Assembly (NCBI GenBank): GCA_913056245.1 | Contig: CAJXME010000099.1 | Coordinates: forward strand, 1 to 5,480 | Length of the DNA: 5,480 nt | From: an uncultured Alphaproteobacteria bacterium | GTDB lineage: Bacteria; Pseudomonadota; Alphaproteobacteria; Puniceispirillales; UBA1172 | Reading direction: 5' to 3' | In this document: positions 1 to 5,480 of the stretch, in pieces | Layout: every line of letters begins with the position of its first letter | Position numbering within the stretch: position 1 is the first letter of the stretch | Position numbers and translations under genes: made by a program | The notes under the pieces: generated by a model | Seen by the model: the letters and a program-made list of their open reading frames with translations, nothing else | The model's database searches: none | What the model was told of the DNA's origin: nothing

Positions 1-6
1 ACTTTT

Positions 7-1785
7 TTATTGTGCCGCAAGCTTGGGCGGCAGTTGCTTGCGAATATGCAATTCCCGCAATTGATCATCGCCTACTTCAGAAGGCGCGGCCATCATCAAA
101 TCTTCGGCTTTGCCATTCATGGGGAAGAGAATAATCTCGCGGATATTCGGCTCATTGGCGATCAGCATCACGATGCGGTCAATCCCCGGCGCAATCCCAC
201 CATGGGGCGGCGCGCCGAATTTGAAGGCGTTGATCATGCCGGGGAATTTGCTATCCACGACTTCAGGGCCGTAACCCGCAATCTCAAAGGCTTTATACAT
301 CACGTCGGGCAAATGGTTCCGGATCGCGCCTGACGACAATTCAACGCCATTGCAGACCAAGTCATATTGCCACGCCTTAATATCAAGGGGGTTCATCGTC
401 TCCAATGCTTCGAGACCGCCTTGCGGCATGGAAAACGGGTTATGGGAGAAAATAATCTCACCCGTGGTTTCATCCTGTTCATACATGGGGAAATCGACGA
501 TCCAGCAGAATTCGAAACCGCCGCTGCGCAAATTCTGGTCATCGGCGATTTTAACCCGCGCCCGGCCAGCCAATGTCGCGGCTTCGGCTTCGGCGGCGCA
601 AGCGAAGAACACCGCATCACCATCCTTCACCCCAAGCGCATCACGAAGGGCAAGGGCGTTGTCCTCGCCCAGCGCTTTTGCGATAGGACCGCGGGCTTCG
701 CCTTCCGCATAGATGATATAGCCCATGCCCGGCGCGCCTTCGCCTTGCGCCCAAGCGTTCATGCGATCAGCGACCGAACGACTGCCGCATCCCGGGCCGG
801 GAACCGCTCGCACCACCGAACCTTTTTCAATGGCATTGGCAAAAATGCTAAAGCCTGAGCCGCGGAAGGTTTCCGTCACATCGCTAATCTCGATGGGAAT
901 CCGCAAATCAGGCTTGTCGGAGCCGTATTTAAGCATGGAATCAGCAAAAGCAATCCGCCGGAATGGAGCGGGGGCGGGCTGATCGGTAAATTCTTCAAAG
1001 ACGCCAGCAATCACCGGTTCAACCGCGGCAAAGACATCATCTTGATTAACAAAACTCATTTCCAAATCAAGTTGATAAAATTCGCCGGGGCTGCGATCCG
1101 CGCGGCTGTCTTCATCGCGGAAACAAGGCGCGATCTGAAAATATTTATCAAAGCCGGAGACCATGATCAGCTGTTTGAACTGCTGAGGCGCTTGCGGCAG
1201 GGCATAGAATTTGCCGGGATGCAGACGTGACGGCACCAAGAAATCACGCGCGCCTTCAGGTGAGGACGCGGTGAGGATCGGCGTTTGAAATTCCATAAAG
1301 CCTTGATCCACCATACGGCGGCGGATCGATTGAATGACCTGAGCGCGCAACATGATGTTCTGATGCGGCCGTTCGCGGCGCAAATCCAAATAACGATAGC
1401 GCAGCCGTGTTTCTTCGCCGGCGTCTTCGTCAGAATTAACCTGAAGCGGCAAGAGCGCGGCATGGGATTGCACTTCGAAATGTTCAATCCGTACTTCAAT
1501 TTCGCCGGTTGGCAGGTTGCTATTGATTGTCTCTTCGGTGCGTTTGACCACTTTACCGGTGATGGTGACCACCGATTCATTACGGGTTGATTCCACTTCC
1601 GCAAAGGTGGGGTCCGACGAATCCGCGACGCATTGGGTGATGCCATAATGATCACGCAAATCAATGAAAACCAATTGGCCGTGATCTCGCTTGCGGTGAA
1701 TCCATCCTGAAAGACGGACGGTCTCGCCAACATGATCCGCGCGGAGCGCGTTGCAATAATGGCTGCGGTACATATGCATGGTCAT
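7..1785 (-). CDS. aspS: Aspartyl-tRNA synthetase, bacterial type with GAD insert
   Basis: Cytoplasmic class II synthetase that charges tRNA-Asp with aspartate using ATP. The 592 residues match the usual bacterial length. Seen in order: N-terminal OB-fold anticodon-binding domain (about 5-110, with [12 protein letters not shown]); class II catalytic core beginning near 140, with TPEGARD-like [14 protein letters not shown] (175-187), [14 protein letters not shown] (193-206) and motif 2 [10 protein letters not shown] (222-231); the bacterial GAD insert (about 290-430); HNPFSMP (448-454); motif 3 [11 protein letters not shown] (530-540). His35 in RDHG sits where non-discriminating enzymes such as that of Pseudomonas aeruginosa carry His and E. 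coli carries Leu, so this enzyme may also charge tRNA-Asn for the amidotransferase route (inference). Three in-frame ATGs (1785, 1779, 1773) compete. A TAGGG at 1793-1797 favours 1785, while TGAG at 1786-1789 and relatives starting MHxYR favour 1779. Stop is TAA at 7-9. It lies 110 bases downstream of the methyltransferase gene and probably has its own promoter. Confidence 0.98.
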   Translation of the reverse strand: MTMHMYRSHYCNALRADHVGETVRLSGWIHRKRDHGQLVFIDLRDHYGITQCVADSSDPTFAEVESTRNESVVTITGKVVKRTEETINSNLPTGEIEVRIEHFEVQSHAALLPLQVNSDEDAGEETRLRYRYLDLRRERPHQNIMLRAQVIQSIRRRMVDQGFMEFQTPILTASSPEGARDFLVPSRLHPGKFYALPQAPQQFKQLIMVSGFDKYFQIAPCFRDEDSRADRSPGEFYQLDLEMSFVNQDDVFAAVEPVIAGVFEEFTDQPAPAPFRRIAFADSMLKYGSDKPDLRIPIEISDVTETFRGSGFSIFANAIEKGSVVRAVPGPGCGSRSVADRMNAWAQGEGAPGMGYIIYAEGEARGPIAKALGEDNALALRDALGVKDGDAVFFACAAEAEAATLAGRARVKIADDQNLRSGGFEFCWIVDFPMYEQDETTGEIIFSHNPFSMPQGGLEALETMNPLDIKAWQYDLVCNGVELSSGAIRNHLPDVMYKAFEIAGYGPEVVDSKFPGMINAFKFGAPPHGGIAPGIDRIVMLIANEPNIREIILFPMNGKAEDLMMAAPSEVGDDQLRELHIRKQLPPKLAAQ

Positions 1786-1809
1786 CTCAAAACCCTATTT
1801 CTCAAACTT

Positions 1810-1823
1810 CAGGCCATGGCCTG
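1810..1823. repeat. Perfect 14-bp palindrome in the aspS leader
   Basis: CAGGCCATGGCCTG is identical to its reverse complement over all 14 positions. It lies about 25 bases upstream of the aspS start codon and just downstream of the predicted transcription start. It could be a protein-binding operator, or a short hairpin or dimer site in the leader RNA. With no unpaired centre, a hairpin would have to open the middle four bases. The function is unknown. Confidence 0.5.
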
Positions 1824-1830
1824 TTCTGCG

Positions 1831-1846
1831 CCGTGAGTATGCACGG
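1831..1846. promoter_or_regulatory. Inverted repeat flanking the aspS -10 box
   Basis: Arms CCGTG and CACGG (5 bp, perfect) enclose exactly six bases, and those six bases on the minus strand are the candidate -10 hexamer CATACT. A repressor bound here would block promoter opening, but an arm this short can arise by chance. Operator function is inference. Confidence 0.3.
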
Positions 1847-1863
1847 CTAGCCTCGATTATCAA
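1836..1863 (-). promoter_or_regulatory. Candidate sigma-70-type promoter for aspS
   Basis: On the minus strand, TTGATA (1863-1858, five of six matches to the -35 consensus) is followed after 16 bases by CATACT (1841-1836, four of six matches to the -10). Transcription would begin near 1829, giving a leader of about 45-50 bases before the aspS start. The -10 lies inside the loop of one inverted repeat and the -35 inside another (separate entries). This is a consensus match by eye only. Confidence 0.45.
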
Positions 1864-1867
1864 GGCT
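1849..1867 (-). terminator. Hairpin after the methyltransferase gene, no U tract
   Basis: On the minus strand AGCCTTGA and TCGAGGCT pair over 8 positions (one G-U wobble) around a TAA loop. It begins 28 bases past the methyltransferase stop codon. Pairing is better in minus-strand RNA than in plus-strand RNA, where the wobble becomes a C-A mismatch. No run of U follows, so an ordinary intrinsic terminator is doubtful. It may instead stabilise the 3' end of the upstream mRNA. It overlaps the candidate aspS -35 box. Confidence 0.3.
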
Positions 1868-1895
1868 TTATCCATGTTGCGGCAGGAAGGCAAGT

Positions 1896-2927
1896 TTAAC
1901 CATCGCGGCGACGCCGACGGCGCGATGAACCGCCACGCCCTTGACCGTCACTGTCTTGACCTTTGGAGGCGTCAAGCCCTTGCCAAGGTTGGCCAATTTC
2001 AGCGGCCACACGATCGAGCGTCACGTCACCCGAAGGCGGTGTTTGATCGATCGCATCACGCATCGCTTTGATATGTTCCGGCGTCGTGCCGCAACACCCG
2101 CCGATCAGTTTAATGCCCGCATCCCGCGCTAAGATCGCGTATTTCGCCATCAATTCCGGTGAGCCATGGTAATGGATAGAGCCATCGCGGTATTCTGGGA
2201 TGCCGCAATTGCCTTTCGCGATCAGAACCGGGGCGTCATCAATCTTCATTTGCAAGACCGAATGCAGCAATTCCGATGGCCCCACCCCACAATTCGCCCC
2301 AAGGGCAACCGCGCCAAGACCGCCGACATGACGGGCATAATCGTCTGGATTAACCCCCATCATCGATTTGCCCGCGGTATCAAAGGTCATGGTCGAGGCA
2401 ACCGGCAATCCTGTTGAGGATGCCGCTTCAAAAGCCGCATTGACCTCTTCAATCGAAGAAATGGTTTCAATCCAAAGCAGATCAACGCCGCCTTCTTTCA
2501 GCGCCTTGGCTTGCTCTTGGAAAGCGGCGACGGCGGTCGCGTGATCCAGCATACCCAAGGGTTGAAACAATTCCCCCGTTGGCCCCATCGATCCCGCGAC
2601 CAAGACTTTTCGTCCCGTGGCGGCGTGATGTTCATCGGCGGCTTGGCGGGCTAATTTCGCGGCGGCGATATTCAGGGTGGCGACTTGATCTTCGGCTTGA
2701 TGCAGTTTCAAGCGAAACGACGTGCCGCCAAAAGAATTGGTTAGGATGATATCAGACCCAGCGTCTAAAAACCGGCAATGCAAGCCAAGGACAAGGTCTG
2801 GTTTTTCCAGCACCCAAAATTCCGGCGGATGGCCTGTTTCAAGCCCTAGGGCAAAGTAATTTGTCCCCGTTGCGCCATCGCAGAGCAAAACCCCGCGTTC
2901 TTCCAAAAGGTCATGATATAACGTCAT
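1896..2927 (-). CDS. bmt: Betaine--homocysteine S-methyltransferase, bacterial
   Basis: Zinc-dependent enzyme of the homocysteine S-methyltransferase family (TIM barrel). It moves a methyl group to homocysteine to make methionine; the close bacterial group uses glycine betaine and gives dimethylglycine. Seen: DGATGTNYFALGLE (17-30), ILTNSFGGTSFRLKLH (61-76), VAGSMGPTGELFQPLG (110-125), LWIETISS (151-158), and the zinc ligands Cys213 in GANCG plus Cys278 and Cys279 in GGCCGTTP. All three are present, so the enzyme looks active. The length of 343 residues is normal for the alphaproteobacterial group. It ends in a low-complexity tail (about 322-343) with six arginines in a row, outside the barrel. 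The start ATG overlaps the DUF1289 stop as ATGA, which implies translational coupling and fits the lack of a strong ribosome site. The betaine donor is inferred from family resemblance; another methyl donor is possible. Confidence 0.9.
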   Translation of the reverse strand: MTLYHDLLEERGVLLCDGATGTNYFALGLETGHPPEFWVLEKPDLVLGLHCRFLDAGSDIILTNSFGGTSFRLKLHQAEDQVATLNIAAAKLARQAADEHHAATGRKVLVAGSMGPTGELFQPLGMLDHATAVAAFQEQAKALKEGGVDLLWIETISSIEEVNAAFEAASSTGLPVASTMTFDTAGKSMMGVNPDDYARHVGGLGAVALGANCGVGPSELLHSVLQMKIDDAPVLIAKGNCGIPEYRDGSIHYHGSPELMAKYAILARDAGIKLIGGCCGTTPEHIKAMRDAIDQTPPSGDVTLDRVAAEIGQPWQGLDASKGQDSDGQGRGGSSRRRRRRDG

Positions 2928-3136
2928 GATGGTTTCACCCTTCTCCGCGATCGCCGGCTTCGGCCTGTCGCGCTCGCGCGGCGATCTTGTAAAATTGAAA
3001 TCAGATGTTTTTGAGCATCAAGATCAAGACGCGACCACGAGGCAATTTCTGCTCGGGTGCGGTAACACCCAAGGCAGTAATCCCCTAAGGGATCGATTTG
3101 GCAAATGCTAATGCAAGGTGATGGCAGTTTGTCCAT
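2924..3136 (-). CDS. DUF1289 small four-cysteine protein
   Basis: A 70-residue protein with the DUF1289 signature near its N-terminus: SPCISIC (6-12), then CLGCYRT (21-27), EI (30-31) and Trp34. Cys8, Cys12, Cys21 and Cys24 form a CX3C...CX2C pattern that could hold zinc or an iron-sulfur cluster. Metal binding is inference and the family's role is not established. From about residue 52 the protein becomes a basic tail (RRASATGRSRRSRRRVKPS). No signal peptide or membrane segment is seen, so it is probably cytoplasmic. The chosen start places the SPC motif right at the N-terminus, as in relatives. The six bases before the ATG are part of GCGCC and no clear Shine-Dalgarno is visible. A hairpin sits immediately upstream. 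The TGA stop overlaps the ATG of the methyltransferase gene, so the two form one translation unit. Confidence 0.85.
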   Translation of the reverse strand: MDKLPSPCISICQIDPLGDYCLGCYRTRAEIASWSRLDLDAQKHLISILQDRRASATGRSRRSRRRVKPS

Positions 3137-3141
3137 GGCGC

Positions 3142-3167
3142 GCCGTCTTTTGATCAGATCAAACGGC
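3142..3167. promoter_or_regulatory. Inverted repeat just upstream of the DUF1289-bmt unit
   Basis: A perfect 7-bp repeat, TTTGATC and GATCAAA separated by one base (3149-3163), is extended by outer arms GCCG (3142-3145) and CGGC (3164-3167) with a three-base bulge. It ends six bases before the DUF1289 start codon, exactly where a ribosome-binding site should be. It could be an operator for a dimeric regulator of methionine metabolism, or an RNA hairpin controlling ribosome access. No T run follows on either strand, which argues against a terminator. Confidence 0.45.
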
Positions 3168-3182
3168 AGACCCTAAGACGCG

Positions 3183-3196
3183 CTGACCGATGTCAG
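3183..3196 (-). terminator. Short hairpin after the PfpI-like gene
   Basis: Arms CTGAC and GTCAG with a four-base loop begin four bases after the stop codon of the PfpI-like gene. There is no U tract after it, so it is weak as a terminator. It may help protect the mRNA 3' end or be chance. Confidence 0.2.
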
Positions 3197-3200
3197 TGTT

Positions 3201-3713
3201 TTAGGCGGCTGCCGCTTTGTCACCGCTATCCACCACATCAATGAGGGCAGCGATCACGCTTTCAGTATCGCTGCCTTCTGGCGCCAGCACAAGATTTTTT
3301 GAAACCGAAAGGCAGGTTTCATCAAAATCATGACCATCCAGCAAATCTTTTTCCTGAAGAGCCTTAATCGAAGAACCAATCACCACCCCAGGCACGTCTT
3401 CACGCAAGAACGCGTTGATCACACGGCGGCCATGAGGATCATTAAGCAGCCTCGTGCTGTGGCGTTCACCCGTGGGGATCACCATGATGTCGTAATCAAT
3501 GGCCAGCGTTTCGGAAAGCGCACCGTCAACGGGATAGGACAATCCCCAAACGCCATTCGCCCAGCCATTTGTCAGCCCATTATCGCGAGAGATCACCTTG
3601 ACCTTTGCCCCTTTGGCCACCAGCGCTTGCTGAAGGGCGACGAAAGGCTGTTCGTCAAAGCCACTGCAAGCCAGTAAAGCGATGGTTTTTTCTGAAAGGG
3701 CATGGGCGGACAT
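3201..3713 (-). CDS. DJ-1/PfpI-like protein lacking the catalytic cysteine
   Basis: A 170-residue single-domain protein with the class I glutamine-amidotransferase-like fold of the DJ-1/PfpI family. Seen: first strand and acidic turn IALLACSGFDEQPF (11-24), VAKGAKVKVIS (32-42), YDIMVIPTGE (74-83), then NDPHGRRVINAFLRED (91-106) and the strand VPGVVIGSSIKALQEKDLLDG (107-127). In active members the nucleophile elbow after this strand reads roughly AICHGP; here the aligned residues are VIGSS, so the cysteine is Gly113 and the following histidine is Ser114. The family's protease, chaperone or deglycase chemistry should therefore be absent. The pattern resembles the nucleophile-less domain at the C-terminus of large-subunit catalases, so a structural, regulatory or stress role is possible (inference). 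No signal peptide. The start is supported by AGGAGAA six to seven bases before it. It is flanked by gaps of 174 and 64 bases and probably has its own promoter. Confidence 0.8.
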   Translation of the reverse strand: MSAHALSEKTIALLACSGFDEQPFVALQQALVAKGAKVKVISRDNGLTNGWANGVWGLSYPVDGALSETLAIDYDIMVIPTGERHSTRLLNDPHGRRVINAFLREDVPGVVIGSSIKALQEKDLLDGHDFDETCLSVSKNLVLAPEGSDTESVIAALIDVVDSGDKAAAA

Positions 3714-3717
3714 AGGC

Positions 3718-3724
3718 TTCTCCT
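3718..3724 (-). promoter_or_regulatory. Strong ribosome-binding site of the PfpI-like gene
   Basis: AGGAGAA on the minus strand lies four bases before the ATG at 3713; counted from the AGGAG core the spacing is six. It is the clearest Shine-Dalgarno in the window, suggests high expression, and fixes the start of this gene. Confidence 0.75.
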
Positions 3725-3801
3725 GTGATCAATTGAAACAGTCTTTTATCAAGAGCATATTGTGTTGTTCTGCGAAAGGCTGAAGTCGCCTGTGCAGAAA
3801 G

Positions 3802-3817
3802 CATGATATCAATCATG
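3802..3817. promoter_or_regulatory. Inverted repeat in the leader of the PfpI-like gene
   Basis: CATGAT and ATCATG (6 bp, perfect) are separated by four bases. The element starts about 14 bases downstream of the candidate -10 box and lies about 90 bases before the start codon. The position suits an operator acting as a roadblock, but no regulator can be named. Confidence 0.35.
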
Positions 3818-3830
3818 AAAGGGTAGGGCT

Positions 3831-3859
3831 TATATAGGCCGATTTGCCTTTTTGGGCAA
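3831..3859 (-). promoter_or_regulatory. Candidate promoter of the PfpI-like gene
   Basis: On the minus strand TTGCCC (3859-3854) is followed after exactly 17 bases by TATATA (3836-3831), each matching the sigma-70 consensus at four of six positions. Reading TATAAG two bases further on improves the -10 match but stretches the spacer to 19. Transcription would begin near 3824, giving a leader of about 110 bases that contains the inverted repeat at 3802-3817. It lies in the only sizeable gap upstream of this gene. Confidence 0.4.
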
Positions 3860-3887
3860 GCCTGTCTCGCATGACGATATGTCGCGG

Positions 3888-5480
3888 CTATGAAAAATAA
3901 GAAAACCGCCGATAACGGTACCGCGCCAGCACCGTCGCCAAGAGGAAAATCACCAAAGGCAAAGCCATTTGCAATCCCGTGGCCACCCCCAATTGGCTGC
4001 GGCTTGATCCTTCCGCCAATGTCACTGCTTCAACCGTCAAGGTGGTGATGCGGCCATTGCTGGCAAAGACTGTCGGCAGATAAAGCGCCGCGCTGACAGA
4101 GAACCCCACGGCAAAACTGGTCAAAACCGGCAGCAATAAGATGGGCAATTGCACGCGATAAAACCGCCGCCATGGCGAAGCGCCAAGGCTTGCCGCCAAG
4201 ACCAGCCATTGAGTGTTAAAACTTCGCCAAGACGGGGCAAGCGACAACCACACATAAGGCAACACAAAAAGCAAATGCGCCCAGATCAGCGCCAGCCAAG
4301 TGCCGTCTAATCCCATCCAAAGCAACATCACCTGAACGCCAAAAAGAAACCCTGCTTGCGGCAATAACAAAGGCAGGTAAAACCATTTTTCGGCCATGGA
4401 TGCTGATTTTGATGAATGGCGGCTCAGCCAGATCATGGCCAGCACCACCGCCAATCCTGACGCCACCATGCCGAGGGTTAAAGTGGTGATCAGCACATCC
4501 CCCAAACCGCCAAACACCGCCGACCAATGGCGGGTCGTCCAAGCGTCGGGAAAGGCGCTGGGAAAGCGCCAACGATTGGCCAGCGACCAAAGCCCCGCGG
4601 CGATCAACCCCAAGACCGCCAGCATTGACGGCAAGACCGCCATGATCAGCACCAGCGGTTTGAACACCCCAAGGCCTGATGACGAAAACCGCGTCCCCGT
4701 AAAGGCCAGATGCCCCGATAGAGACTTGATCAGCCCTAAGCCGCCAGCAGAGATGACCAGCGCCACCCCCACCAACAGGATTTGCACCATCGCAGCCGCT
4801 GATGCGGGAAAGCGCATCGCCAAATCCGCGTCTTGATAAAGCATCAGCAATCGCACGGACAGCGGCGAGGCTGTCGACGGCATTAAGACCACCGCCATAT
4901 CCACCACGGACATGGAAAACACCAAGACAATGATCATGGCCAAGCGAAGCCGTGGCCATAAGGCTGGCACGATCAGGTACATCCAACTGGCCATGGGGCC
5001 ATAGCCAAGGGATCGTCCGACGGTCAGCAAGGGGCGGGTGTTGATTTGCGACAAGGCCGCCAAGACCAACAACACCAGAAACGGCACTTCTTTTGCCACC
5101 AAGCCAAGGATCAAGCCTAAGCCATAGGGGTCATGGGCAATGCCCCATATCGGTGGCCGTTCCCAGCCGGTGAGCCCCGGGGAAATCAAGCGCATCATCC
5201 AGCCGCTGGGCTGCAGTAAAAACAACAACCCCACCGCCACCGTCACATGGGGAAGCGATAAAATGGGCGCCAGATACCGCCGCATCAGACCAAAAAAGCG
5301 TGTGCCATATAATAAGCCGGGCAAGATCAGCGCCAAAGGTGCATCCCCAATCCCAAAATCATCGCGAAATGCCGCCGCTTCCTCATTCGTGGCGATCGGG
5401 TCTGTGACAACGGGATGACCCACAAAATCACATGACATGCCAGCGCGCTGCATCAAAGGCGGCTCAAACGGAAAGAGCGC
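3888..5480 (-). CDS. Chimeric reading frame: LpxB fragment joined to YnjC/ThiP-like ABC permease
   Basis: One uninterrupted frame enters from beyond the right edge and stops at TAG 3888-3890. Up to about 5316 it is LpxB (separate entry); the remaining 475 or so residues are an inner-membrane ABC-importer permease with two fused permease domains. Seen in the permease part: SLPHVTVAVGLLFLLQPSGW (5255-5196), typical of YnjC-like permeases; AKEVPF; a first EAA-type loop (GRSLGYGPMASWMYLIVPALWP, 5015-4950); a long hydrophobic linker; and a second EAA-type loop (ASLGASPWRRFYRVQLPIL, 4193-4137). About ten membrane segments are apparent. The family usually has some 510-540 residues, so roughly the first 70-100, including the first membrane segments, are missing. 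No ATPase or binding-protein gene follows; the next gene is the PfpI-like one. TTG at 5456 or ATG at 5453 could pass as starts but are internal LpxB codons. The substrate is unknown. Transport activity is doubtful without the native N-terminus. Confidence 0.8.
   Translation of the reverse strand, partial: ALFPFEPPLMQRAGMSCDFVGHPVVTDPIATNEEAAAFRDDFGIGDAPLALILPGLLYGTRFFGLMRRYLAPILSLPHVTVAVGLLFLLQPSGWMMRLISPGLTGWERPPIWGIAHDPYGLGLILGLVAKEVPFLVLLVLAALSQINTRPLLTVGRSLGYGPMASWMYLIVPALWPRLRLAMIIVLVFSMSVVDMAVVLMPSTASPLSVRLLMLYQDADLAMRFPASAAAMVQILLVGVALVISAGGLGLIKSLSGHLAFTGTRFSSSGLGVFKPLVLIMAVLPSMLAVLGLIAAGLWSLANRWRFPSAFPDAWTTRHWSAVFGGLGDVLITTLTLGMVASGLAVVLAMIWLSRHSSKSASMAEKWFYLPLLLPQAGFLFGVQVMLLWMGLDGTWLALIWAHLLFVLPYVWLSLAPSWRSFNTQWLVLAASLGASPWRRFYRVQLPILLLPVLTSFAVGFSVSAALYLPTVFASNGRITTLTVEAVTLAEGSSRSQLGVATGLQMALPLVIFLLATVLARYRYRRFSYFS
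5306..5327 (-). other. Junction between LpxB and permease sequence
   Basis: The last LpxB-like codons (Ile-Leu-Pro-Gly, 5327-5316) are followed directly by Leu-Leu-Tyr-Gly of the permease (5315-5304). No repeat, transposase remnant, target duplication or linker is visible at the join. Base composition does not change obviously on either side. Confidence 0.7.
5316..5480 (-). pseudogene. lpxB: Lipid-A-disaccharide synthase, middle part only, C-terminal half missing
   Basis: The minus-strand frame from the right edge reads ALFPFEPPLMQRAGMSCDFV, then GHPVVTDPIATNEEAAAF and ending LALILPG. This matches the centre of LpxB, the GT-B glycosyltransferase (family GT19) that joins UDP-diacylglucosamine to lipid X at the inner membrane to form the lipid A disaccharide. 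PFEPP and FVGHPV are characteristic, and the family continues LPGSRxxEV. Here the match stops after the glycine at 5316, inside that motif, so the whole C-terminal half, which holds the UDP-sugar site, is absent from this copy. The 5' half lies outside the window. As drawn, the gene cannot make active LpxB, so either another copy exists or the join is not real. Confidence 0.85.

Noticed and set aside
367..858. Plus-strand open frames of 100-160 codons across the aspS region
   Set aside because: They lie antisense to a full-length, clearly recognised aspS and their translations resemble no family; they are shadows of the codon pattern.
1167..1733. 188-codon minus-strand frame inside aspS
   Set aside because: It is a shifted frame of aspS with no recognisable domain.
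3165..3192. Promoter for the DUF1289-bmt unit with CTGACA as -35
   Set aside because: No acceptable -10 lies 16-18 bases downstream (GGGTCT at 17); the best alternative needs a 15-base spacer and matches only three of six positions.
3137..3200. SAM or SAH riboswitch upstream of the methionine-cycle unit
   Set aside because: The gap is only 64 bases and the visible hairpins do not show a recognisable SAM-II or SAH aptamer layout.
3844..3859. TTGCC-N-GGCAA hairpin as terminator of the permease gene
   Set aside because: It has only five base pairs, no U tract follows on the minus strand, and it overlaps the candidate promoter.
3714..3887. Small gene or ncRNA in the 174-base gap
   Set aside because: There is no open frame with a ribosome site and no stable structure beyond short inverted repeats; it is better explained as a promoter and leader.
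4216..4986. 256-codon minus-strand frame inside the permease region
   Set aside because: It is a Gly/Ala/Arg-rich shifted reading of the permease gene; the permease frame has EAA loops and membrane segments, this one has none.
5451..5456. TTG/ATG start for a stand-alone 522-residue permease
   Set aside because: These are internal Leu and Met codons of the LpxB match (PPLMQRAG); the frame continues without a stop to the window edge at 5480 and the upstream residues still match LpxB.

Overview
The window reads as a stretch of an alphaproteobacterial chromosome. The main evidence is the aspartyl-tRNA synthetase, which has the alphaproteobacterial forms of motif 2 ([20 protein letters not shown]) and motif 3 ([12 protein letters not shown]). 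The bacterial betaine--homocysteine methyltransferase, the small DUF1289 protein and an LpxB fragment fit a Gram-negative alphaproteobacterium too. Base composition looks moderate rather than GC-rich, which is unlike most Rhodobacter or Rhizobium relatives and would suit marine or free-living Rhodospirillales/SAR116-like groups. That last point is a guess. Every gene I can support lies on the minus strand, so transcription runs from right to left.

In transcription order the window starts with a long reading frame that enters from beyond position 5480 and stops at 3888. Its first part (5480 to about 5316) is the middle of lipid-A-disaccharide synthase (lpxB). At the conserved LPGSR motif it switches, in frame, to a two-domain ABC-transporter permease of the YnjC/ThiP kind that lacks its N-terminus. 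This join is the oddest thing in the window: a deletion, a rearrangement or an assembly chimera. After a 174-base gap with a candidate promoter and an inverted repeat comes a DJ-1/PfpI-like protein (3713-3201) that has lost the catalytic cysteine. A short structured gap (3200-3137) leads to a two-gene unit: a DUF1289 four-cysteine protein (3136-2924) overlapping by ATGA with betaine--homocysteine methyltransferase (2927-1896). A 110-base gap with three nested symmetric elements and a good promoter candidate precedes aspS (1785-7).

Functionally this is mostly housekeeping: methionine regeneration from homocysteine and betaine, aspartate charging of tRNA (probably also of tRNA-Asn, judged from one residue), a lipid A biosynthesis remnant and an importer permease. 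The genes do not form one pathway. I see no CRISPR array, tRNA, rRNA, insertion sequence, or defence or secretion system. Intergenic regions are short, and none exceeds 300 bases.
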